Assembly: GCA_031277435.1 (NCBI GenBank)
Contig: JAITMI010000311.1
Coordinates: 1 to 6,873 of the forward strand
Reading direction: 5' to 3'
Length of the DNA: 6,873 bases
From: Pseudomonadales bacterium
Lineage (GTDB): Bacteria; Pseudomonadota; Gammaproteobacteria; Pseudomonadales; Pseudohongiellaceae
This document shows positions 1 to 6,873 of the stretch, one piece after another (the first letter of the stretch is position 1; every line of letters starts with the position of its first letter). Under the pieces are notes generated by a model, which was not told the origin of the DNA, made no database searches, and saw only the letters and a list, made by a program, of their open reading frames with translations. Made by a program: the position numbers and the translations under genes.

Positions 1-89
1 AGTTCCTTCAGGCTGGCTTCGAACAGTTCCGCGAAGCTCTCGCCAAAGGATTGGCCATGGGTGTCGTGAGTAGAGATATTGTCGCTCAT
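1..89 (-). CDS. rpsA: 30S ribosomal protein S1, N-terminal fragment (cut by window edge)
   Basis: This is the first 29 codons of a gene that runs off the left edge of the window. The translation starts MSDNISTHDTHGQSFGESF and continues AELFEASLKE. The stretch from SFGESF to LKE matches the opening of bacterial S1, which in E. coli begins MTESFAQLFEESLKE. S1 is the large multi-OB-fold ribosomal protein that binds mRNA leaders and helps initiate translation on weak or structured ribosome binding sites. The N-terminus is about nine residues longer than the E. coli form. The ATG at 89-87 is preceded by AGGA (101-98) at a spacing of 8 bases, which supports this start. Position directly after cmk is the classic cmk-rpsA order, which strengthens the call. 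None of the S1 repeats is inside the window. Confidence 0.9.
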   Translation of the reverse strand, partial: MSDNISTHDTHGQSFGESFAELFEASLKE

Positions 90-103
90 GTGTAATTTCC
101 TGA

Positions 104-128
104 GGCAAGCCATGGTTGATGACTTGCC
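104..128 (-). repeat. Inverted repeat just upstream of the rpsA ribosome binding site
   Basis: GGCAAG (104-109) and CTTGCC (123-128) are exact 6-base inverted arms around a 13-base loop. In the minus-strand transcript the stem would end three bases before the AGGA of rpsA. It could affect access to the ribosome binding site or act as part of an S1-responsive leader. The arms are short, so chance is possible. Confidence 0.45.
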
Positions 129-168
129 GGTTTCCGCAGGCCAGGATGCGGGAGTCTGGTTCATGGAA

Positions 169-193
169 CCTGGCGGTAACTGGCCCCGCCAGG
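169..193 (-). repeat. GC-rich inverted repeat in the rpsA leader
   Basis: CCTGGCGG (169-176) and CCGCCAGG (186-193) are perfect 8-base inverted arms with a 9-base loop. The stem can be extended by AA/TT pairs if one G (194) is bulged. On neither strand does a T-run follow, so it does not look like an intrinsic terminator. It more likely folds in the rpsA leader or protects the 3' end of the upstream message. Confidence 0.6.
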
Positions 194-231
194 GTTGCCG
201 GGTAGCGTGGTCAAAGACTGAGAACGAACGG

Positions 232-945
232 TCAAACCGCGTTTATTCCCAGCGCTTCGCCGATGCGCCGGCTGGCTAGCTCAAATACCTGCTCCGCCGT
301 CAGGTCGTCGGTGGCGACGATGATGGCGTCTTCGGCTGGCCTGAGCGGCGCCACGGCGCGCGTCGAATCACGTTCGTCGCGTGCCTGGATGTCGCTCAAA
401 AGGCTGCGCAGGCTAACATCAACCCCCTTATTTATCAACTGCTTATAACGCCTCTGGGCGCGTTCTTCGGCGCTGGCGGTGAGGTAAAACTTCAAGGCCG
501 CATCGGGGAACACCACCGTGCCCATGTCGCGGCCATCGGCGATCAGGCCCGGCGGCTGACGGAAGTCCCGCTGCCGCTGCAACAGCGCCGCGCGCAACTC
601 GGGCAAGGCCGCCACTTGCGAGGCTTTGGCGCCGCTTTCCTCCAGGCGCACCTGGTCCGAAATTTCCTTGCCATCGAGCAGAATCGAGCCTTCAAACACG
701 GTGGAAAAAGCCACTTCCATACCGCTGGCGAAAGCGCATAAGCGCGCCACCTCGTCATACCCGATGCCCGCCGCCTGCGCGCCCAGCGCCGTGATGCGGT
801 ACAGCGCGCCGCTGTCGAGAAAATGCCAGCGCAATTGCCGCGCCAGCCCGAGCGCCAGCGTGCCCTTGCCGGTGCCGCTGGGGCCGTCGATGGTGATGAC
901 GGGGGGCAAGGTATGCGCCATTTTCCGTGTCATTCTCCGTGTCAT
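232..945 (-). CDS. cmk: Cytidylate kinase (CMP/dCMP kinase)
   Basis: Transfers the ATP gamma-phosphate to CMP or dCMP in the cytoplasm, giving CDP/dCDP for nucleotide pools. Counting from the internal start MAHTLPP, visible motifs are the P-loop GPSGTGKG (13-20), the DSGALYR segment (36-42), ADGRDMGTVVFP (127-138), which carries the conserved nucleotide-binding Asp/Arg, and near the C-terminus RDERDSTRAVAPLRP, the lid and CMP-binding region. Three in-frame ATGs lie at 945, 933 and 921. The first overlaps the tyrA stop as ATGA and gives 237 residues. The last gives 229 residues, close to the 227 of E. coli Cmk, and best matches the family N-terminus. The extra MTRRMTRK comes from a 12-base tandem repeat. 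I give the widest form because of the stop-start overlap. Function is secure; the start is not. Confidence 0.95.
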   Translation of the reverse strand: MTRRMTRKMAHTLPPVITIDGPSGTGKGTLALGLARQLRWHFLDSGALYRITALGAQAAGIGYDEVARLCAFASGMEVAFSTVFEGSILLDGKEISDQVRLEESGAKASQVAALPELRAALLQRQRDFRQPPGLIADGRDMGTVVFPDAALKFYLTASAEERAQRRYKQLINKGVDVSLRSLLSDIQARDERDSTRAVAPLRPAEDAIIVATDDLTAEQVFELASRRIGEALGINAV

Positions 946-950
946 TCTCC
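919..950 (-). repeat. 12-base tandem repeat across the tyrA stop and cmk starts
   Basis: On the minus strand the unit GGAGAATGACAC occurs twice in direct succession (950-927, counting the GGAGA of the first copy from 950), followed by a third partial copy GGAAAATG ending at 919. Comparing 919-938 with 931-950 gives 19 of 20 matches at period 12. Each unit brings a purine-rich GGAGA or GGAAA and an ATG. Because 12 is a multiple of three, all three ATGs stay in the cmk frame. The tyrA stop codon (944-942) lies inside the first copy. Confidence 0.85.
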
Positions 951-1847
951 AGGCAGCTTAAGCGCCGCCGCTTGCAAAATTTCCAAAAAACGTCCGCGCG
1001 ATTCCCGCGCCCGCGAGCACAAACCGTATAAGGCATCGGCGTCCTGATTGAGCAGCGATTCGCGTAACTGCGTCAAATCGTGCATGAAACGGTCGAGCAC
1101 CGCCACGGTGGCCGTGCCATTGCTCAGAAAAATATCGCGCCACATGACGGGATCGCTGGAGGCGATGCGGGTGAAATCGCGAAAACCGCCGGCGGCGTAG
1201 CGGAAAATTTCTTCGCTTTCGCCCTGCTGCGACAGCGTATCGACCAAGGCAAAGGCCAAGAGATGCGGTAAATGGCTGGTGGCGGCCAGGACTTCATCGT
1301 GATGCTCTACCGGCATTTGCACTACCTCGGCGCCGCAGATTTCCCACAGCTCGCGCACCAGCGCGAGGGCTTGTGGATCGGTATGTGGCAGCGGCGTGAG
1401 GATGCTCTTGCGGCCAGCGAACAAATCCGCGCGCGCGGCGCCGTAACCGCTGCGTTCGGAACCGGCGATGGGGTGCCCCGGCACGAAGCGCGCTGGCGCC
1501 TCACCAAACACTCGCCGCGCCGCCGCGACGACTTCGTGCTTCACGCTGGCGACGTCGGTGATTACGGTATTTTCGTTCAATATTGGCTTGAGTTCGGCCA
1601 AGGCGGCTTCAATCGACAATACTGGCAACGCCAATACCACGAGATCCGCGCTGGCGCAGGGCGCGCGCATATCCTCTGCGAACTCCGCGATGACGCCTTC
1701 ATCCAGCGCTTGCCGTAGCGCCGCCGCGTCGCGATCCACCGCGGCCAGATTCGCGCTCAAGCCGGCGCGGCTGAGCGCGCGCGCCAGCGAACCGCCGATC
1801 AAGCCCAGGCCGGCGATGACGATCTTGCTACGGGCCAAATTTTTCAT
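942..1847 (-). CDS. tyrA: Prephenate (or cyclohexadienyl) dehydrogenase
   Basis: Oxidatively decarboxylates prephenate (or arogenate) on the tyrosine branch; cytoplasmic. The 301-residue product has an N-terminal Rossmann fold with GLGLIGGS (13-20) and an acidic Asp38 after the second strand, which points to NAD+ rather than NADP+. The catalytic region shows TDVASVK (97-103), HPIAGSE (125-131, His125 matching the family's catalytic histidine) and the helical-domain motifs TSHLPHLLA (190-198) and GGFRDFTRIASSDPVMW (220-236), with Arg227 as the likely substrate arginine. There is no fused chorismate mutase or AroA domain. The ATG at 1847 is chosen because it overlaps the pheA stop as ATGA. An upstream in-frame TTG (1856) is less likely. 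Downstream it overlaps cmk by 4 bases; the aroA gene often found here is missing. Substrate choice between prephenate and arogenate cannot be read from the sequence. Confidence 0.94.
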   Translation of the reverse strand: MKNLARSKIVIAGLGLIGGSLARALSRAGLSANLAAVDRDAAALRQALDEGVIAEFAEDMRAPCASADLVVLALPVLSIEAALAELKPILNENTVITDVASVKHEVVAAARRVFGEAPARFVPGHPIAGSERSGYGAARADLFAGRKSILTPLPHTDPQALALVRELWEICGAEVVQMPVEHHDEVLAATSHLPHLLAFALVDTLSQQGESEEIFRYAAGGFRDFTRIASSDPVMWRDIFLSNGTATVAVLDRFMHDLTQLRESLLNQDADALYGLCSRARESRGRFLEILQAAALKLPGE

Positions 1848-2681
1848 ACAGGCCAATCCGCCGCCGGATAGGAACCCAGCAATTTCACTTCGATGGACAA
1901 GCGTTCCAATTCCGCCAGGGCGGCCTGCATGGCGGCGTCATCCACATGGCCATCGACATCGAGATAAAACGAATAACTCCAGGCGGTTTTGCGCGTGGGG
2001 CGCGATTCCAGCTTGCTGAGATTGATGCCGTGATGTTCGAAGGGTTCGAGCGCGCGCAGCAAAGTGCCCGGCTCATTGCGCGTCAAAATGAACAGCGAAG
2101 TCTTGTCGCGGCCACTCTGGCGTGGATGCGCGCCGCGCGCCAGGCTGAAAAAACGGGTGCTGTTGTCGTGCGCGTCCTCGATCGAGCCCGCCAATACGTC
2201 GAGGCCATAGAGCGCCGCCGCGGTGCGCCCGGCGATGGCCGCCGCGCCGGCTTCACCGGAGGCCAGCCGCGCCGCTTCGGAATTGCTGCTCGCCGCTACT
2301 TTTTCCACTTGCGGATAGTGCTGTTGCAACCACTGGCGGCATTGGCCCAGGGACTGCGGATGCGCGCGGATCAGGCGAATATCTTGACTATTCGTTCCTG
2401 GCAGCGCCAAGAGACAATGATGAATCGGCAGCAGCCATTCGGCCTGAATAGTCAGCGGCGAAGTGAGCAAGTGATCGAGCGTGATCGTGATCGAGCCTTC
2501 GCTGGAATTTTCCACCGGCACTACGCCGCTATCGGCGCGGCCCTGTTCCACCGCGTCGAACACGGCGGGAATGTCGGCCACCGGCAATAATTCCGTGTGC
2601 GGGCCAGCGTGCTTGAGCGCAACCGCGTGAGAATAAGAACCGGCGGGGCCCAGGTAAGCGACCACCTGGCGGGCCGGCGGC

Positions 2682-2689
<8 letters not shown>
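1844..2689 (-). CDS. pheA: Prephenate dehydratase, monofunctional (no chorismate mutase domain)
   Basis: Converts prephenate to phenylpyruvate, the committed step to phenylalanine. The 281-residue protein has a periplasmic-binding-like catalytic domain from about residue 9 to 185: GPAGSYSHA (14-22), PVENSSEGS (58-66), [12 protein letters not shown] (110-121), SSNSEAA (134-140) and NSTRFF (176-181), with Thr178 the expected catalytic threonine. A C-terminal ACT domain follows, with GTLLRAL (208-214) and the ESRP motif (228-231), which bind phenylalanine for feedback control in the family. In most beta- and gammaproteobacteria PheA starts with a roughly 90-residue chorismate mutase domain; here the dehydratase begins almost at the start codon. 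The ATG at 2689 overlaps the gyrA stop by 8 bases (ATGAATAA). The frame stays open further upstream, but that stretch lies within the GyrA tail and encodes nothing mutase-like. Confidence 0.94.
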
Positions 2690-5354
<2,665 letters not shown>

Positions 5355-5365
5355 GCCTGCTGCGT

Positions 5366-5372
5366 CTTCCTC
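5366..5372 (-). promoter_or_regulatory. Ribosome binding site of gyrA
   Basis: GAGGAAG on the minus strand lies 11 bases before the gyrA ATG. It is the best Shine-Dalgarno match in the leader and supports the 5354 start. The spacing is slightly long. An inverted repeat begins two bases upstream. Confidence 0.6.
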
Positions 5373-5373
5373 G

Positions 5374-5425
5374 CTGTTGCCGGCCGCGCCGCAAGGGGCC
5401 TTGGGAGCGTTTCAGGCGGCAACAG
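5374..5425 (-). repeat. Nested inverted repeat in the gyrA leader
   Basis: CTGTTGCCG (5374-5382) and CGGCAACAG (5417-5425) are perfect 9-base inverted arms enclosing 34 bases. Inside, CAAGG (5392-5396) and CCTTG (5399-5403) form a second, shorter inverted pair. The structure sits in the untranslated leader, and its downstream arm nearly touches the gyrA ribosome binding site. It may be an mRNA fold or an operator; the sequence alone does not decide. No T-run follows on either strand, so a terminator is unlikely. Confidence 0.55.
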
Positions 5426-5500
5426 TTAAGCATTTGATTGAATTTAGGTTTTCACCCGTTTGACCGGGCGCGGATGCTAGCACGGATGAAGCTCAGCCGC

Positions 5501-5506
5501 TATACT
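5501..5506 (+). promoter_or_regulatory. Candidate -10 box for ubiG
   Basis: TATACT differs from the TATAAT consensus at one position and stands in GC-rich surroundings 37 bases before the ubiG ATG. The sequence 17 bases upstream (TAGCAC, 5478-5483) is a poor -35. A good TTGACC at 5460-5465 is too far away to pair with it. It is therefore a plausible but unproven promoter, giving a leader of roughly 30 bases. Confidence 0.4.
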
Positions 5507-5542
5507 CGCGCGGTTTCGATTTGCCGCCTTGCAGGCTCCGCC

Positions 5543-6292
5543 ATGACTGATTCCAGCGTCCTCGACCTCCCCGCGGACAGCCTCGCTCCCCCCAATGCCG
5601 ACCCCGCCGAAATCGCCAAGTTCGAGCAACTGGCGGCGCGCTGGTGGGACAAACACAGCGAGTTCAAACCGCTGCACGACATCAACCCGCTGCGCATGGG
5701 CTTTATCGACGCCAAGGTGGATCTGGCCGGTAAAACGGCGCTCGATATCGGCTGCGGCGGCGGCATTCTCAGCGAAGCCTTGGCGCGGCGCGGCGCGCAA
5801 GTCACCGGCATCGACCTGGGCGAGGCGCCCTTGGCCGTGGCGCGGCTGCATTTGCTCGAAAGCGGCCTGGAGGTGAACTACGAACGCTGTAGCGCCGAGG
5901 ATTACGCGGCGCGGCATCCGGGCGCCTTCGATGTAGTGACCTGCCTCGAAATGCTCGAACACGTACCTGACCCCGCTTCCGTGCTACATGCCTCTGCCGC
6001 CTTGCTCAAGCCGGGCGGGCAACTGTTCGTTTCCACCATCAACCGCAACGCCAAAGCCTGGCTGTTCGCGGTGGTGGGCGCGGAATACGTCCTCAATATG
6101 CTGCCGCGCGGCACTCACGACTACGCCAAGTTCATCCGCCCCTCCGAACTCGCCGCCTGGGCGCGCGCCGCCGGGCTGACGCTGGGTGAGATCAAGGGCA
6201 TGAGCTACAACCCCTTCACCAAGACCTACCGCCTAGGTAGTGACGTAGAAGTGAACTATCTCATGCAGTTCACCAAGGAAGCCCTGGCGTGA
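5543..6292 (+). CDS. ubiG: Ubiquinone biosynthesis O-methyltransferase UbiG
   Basis: S-adenosylmethionine-dependent enzyme that performs both O-methylations in ubiquinone synthesis, at the inner face of the cytoplasmic membrane. The 249-residue product opens with the family signature [15 protein letters not shown] (22-36) and [12 protein letters not shown] (44-55). It then has the SAM-binding motif [12 protein letters not shown] (68-78), acidic Asp91 at the end of the second strand, the [11 protein letters not shown] segment (134-144) and LLKPGG as the later methyltransferase motif. Its length fits the 240 residues of E. coli UbiG. The ATG at 5543 is chosen because the UbiG N-terminus starts about 20 residues before AEIAKF. 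A weak GCAGG lies 7 bases upstream. It is divergent from gyrA, as in E. coli, and its stop overlaps the next gene's GTG. Confidence 0.96.
   Translation: MTDSSVLDLPADSLAPPNADPAEIAKFEQLAARWWDKHSEFKPLHDINPLRMGFIDAKVDLAGKTALDIGCGGGILSEALARRGAQVTGIDLGEAPLAVARLHLLESGLEVNYERCSAEDYAARHPGAFDVVTCLEMLEHVPDPASVLHASAALLKPGGQLFVSTINRNAKAWLFAVVGAEYVLNMLPRGTHDYAKFIRPSELAAWARAAGLTLGEIKGMSYNPFTKTYRLGSDVEVNYLMQFTKEALA
6275..6279 (+). promoter_or_regulatory. Ribosome binding site for the HAD phosphatase, inside ubiG
   Basis: AAGGA within the last codons of ubiG lies 9 bases before the GTG at 6289. This decides the start of the downstream gene and supports coupled translation with ubiG. Confidence 0.6.
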
Positions 6293-6873
6293 GTTTGCGC
6301 GGCGTTCTGTTCGATCTCGACGGCACCCTGCTCGACACCCAGGCCGACTTCGCCCTGGTGCTCAACCGCCTGCTCGCCGACGCGGGCCGCCCCCCGGTTG
6401 ATCCGGCGCGCCTGTGCGAAACCGTGTCCGCTGGCGCGCGCGCCATGCTCAAGCTGGGTTTCGATCTCACCGACGAATCGCCGGAATTACCCGCGTTATT
6501 GACCCGTTTTCTCGATGGCTATGCTTGGCAGATCAGCGCCGGACAGCTCAGCGCCGCCCAGCCCTATGCCGGGGCGGCGCAATTATTGAACGATCTTAAC
6601 GCCGCCGCCCTGCCCTGGGGCATCATGACCAACAAGCCGGGCCGCTTCACCCGCCCGCTGGTGGCGCGCATCGCCTGTTTTGAAACCCGCGGCGCGCTGG
6701 TGTGCCCCGACGACGTGGACAACAAAGGCAAACCCGACCCGGCGGGCCTGTGGCGCGCCTGCGAAGAACTGGGCGTAGCGCCAGAGCACTGCGTTTATGT
6801 GGGCGATCACCCGCGCGATATCGACGCCGCGCATAATGCTGGCATGGCCGGCATCGCCGCCGCCTGGGGTTAC
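6289..6873 (+). CDS. gph: HAD-superfamily phosphatase, phosphoglycolate phosphatase Gph / MupP type (C-terminus cut by window edge)
   Basis: Starts with GTG overlapping the ubiG stop (GTGA) and stays open to the window end, giving 195 residues, most of the 215-225 expected. HAD motif I is DLDGTLLDT (9-17), with Asp9 the nucleophile and Asp11 the general acid. A helical cap follows (about 18-85). Motif II is MTNKP (113-117, Thr114), the motif III lysine is Lys148 in NKGKPDP, and motif IV is [11 protein letters not shown] (171-181), with Asp173 and Asp177 as the probable Mg2+ ligands. The family hydrolyses small phosphates. Gph acts on 2-phosphoglycolate, while the related MupP of pseudomonads, also encoded right after ubiG, removes the phosphate from N-acetylmuramate 6-phosphate in cell-wall recycling. 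The neighbourhood and the LVCPDDV segment make MupP a serious alternative; the symbol is a family label. Confidence 0.88.
   Translation, partial: MSLRGVLFDLDGTLLDTQADFALVLNRLLADAGRPPVDPARLCETVSAGARAMLKLGFDLTDESPELPALLTRFLDGYAWQISAGQLSAAQPYAGAAQLLNDLNAAALPWGIMTNKPGRFTRPLVARIACFETRGALVCPDDVDNKGKPDPAGLWRACEELGVAPEHCVYVGDHPRDIDAAHNAGMAGIAAAWGY

Larger units (their letters stand above)
90..231 (-). promoter_or_regulatory. cmk-rpsA intergenic region / rpsA mRNA leader
   Basis: These 142 bases separate the cmk stop from the rpsA start, whereas the four genes upstream overlap each other. Read on the minus strand it holds two inverted repeats (at 169-193 and 104-128) and an AGGA ribosome binding site at 101-98. 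Two copies of TTTGACC lie near its upstream end (237-231, overlapping the cmk stop, and 215-209) and resemble -35 elements, but I see no convincing -10 at 16-18 bases from either. In enterobacteria rpsA has a structured leader through which S1 represses its own translation. The same role here is an inference from position and structure only. Neither hairpin is followed by a T-run, so I do not call a terminator. Confidence 0.5.
5355..5542. other. Divergent gyrA/ubiG intergenic region
   Basis: These 188 bases must hold the promoters for both directions. The middle part (about 5424-5456) is clearly richer in A and T than the surroundings, as expected for promoter DNA, and probably serves gyrA on the minus strand, though I could not pick a good -35/-10 pair there. 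The part towards ubiG holds a TATACT box. An upstream TTG (5438) or ATG (5486) could extend the ubiG frame, but either would place the likely promoter inside the gene. Confidence 0.6.

Noticed and set aside
169..193. Intrinsic terminator between cmk and rpsA
   Set aside because: The stem is good, but no T-run follows on either strand.
79..279. A 66-codon plus-strand frame at the left end
   Set aside because: It crosses the rpsA start, the leader and the cmk end on the opposite strand, and shows no protein signature.
1848..1856. A TTG start for tyrA three codons upstream
   Set aside because: The ATG at 1847 forms the ATGA overlap with pheA and fits the family N-terminus.
1946..2590. A 214-codon plus-strand open frame opposite pheA
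   Set aside because: It lies antisense to well-conserved prephenate dehydratase motifs, its arginine-rich composition is typical of shadow frames, and it has no ribosome binding site or recognisable domain.
5438..5542. An upstream start for ubiG (TTG 5438 or ATG 5486)
   Set aside because: It would add 19-35 residues not found in UbiG and would include the likely TATACT promoter in the coding sequence.

Overview
The window is a compact housekeeping segment of a GC-rich proteobacterial chromosome, most likely beta- or gammaproteobacterial. The evidence is the divergent gyrA/ubiG pair, the order gyrA-pheA-tyrA-cmk-rpsA, a GyrA whose first 126 residues align with the E. coli numbering without gaps, and a UbiG-type ubiquinone methyltransferase. 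I could not narrow this to a genus. No mobile element, tRNA, rRNA, CRISPR array or phage gene is visible.

Minus strand, read right to left from about 5425 to 1: a gyrA leader with a nested inverted repeat, gyrA (DNA gyrase subunit A), pheA (prephenate dehydratase), tyrA (prephenate dehydrogenase), cmk (cytidylate kinase), a 142-base leader with inverted repeats, and the first 29 codons of rpsA (ribosomal protein S1). The junctions gyrA-pheA, pheA-tyrA and tyrA-cmk overlap by 8, 4 and 4 bases, so these four genes look like one translationally coupled unit. Plus strand, from about 5500 rightwards: a candidate promoter, ubiG, and a HAD-family phosphatase (Gph/MupP type) that overlaps ubiG by 4 bases and runs off the window.

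Functionally the minus-strand block joins DNA supercoiling, the two terminal branches from prephenate (to phenylalanine and to tyrosine), CMP/dCMP phosphorylation and translation. It is a reduced form of the well-known 'mixed-function supraoperon' (gyrA-serC-pheA-hisC-tyrA-aroA-cmk-rpsA). serC, hisC and aroA are absent here, and PheA lacks the N-terminal chorismate mutase domain usual in these classes. A single deletion between gyrA and the middle of an ancestral pheA would explain the loss of both serC and the mutase domain.

No wholly novel system was found. The points most worth checking are the reduced supraoperon with a mutase-less PheA, a 12-base tandem repeat that multiplies the start region of cmk, Ala83/Glu87 in the quinolone-determining region of GyrA, and stem-loops placed directly upstream of the ribosome binding sites of both gyrA and rpsA.
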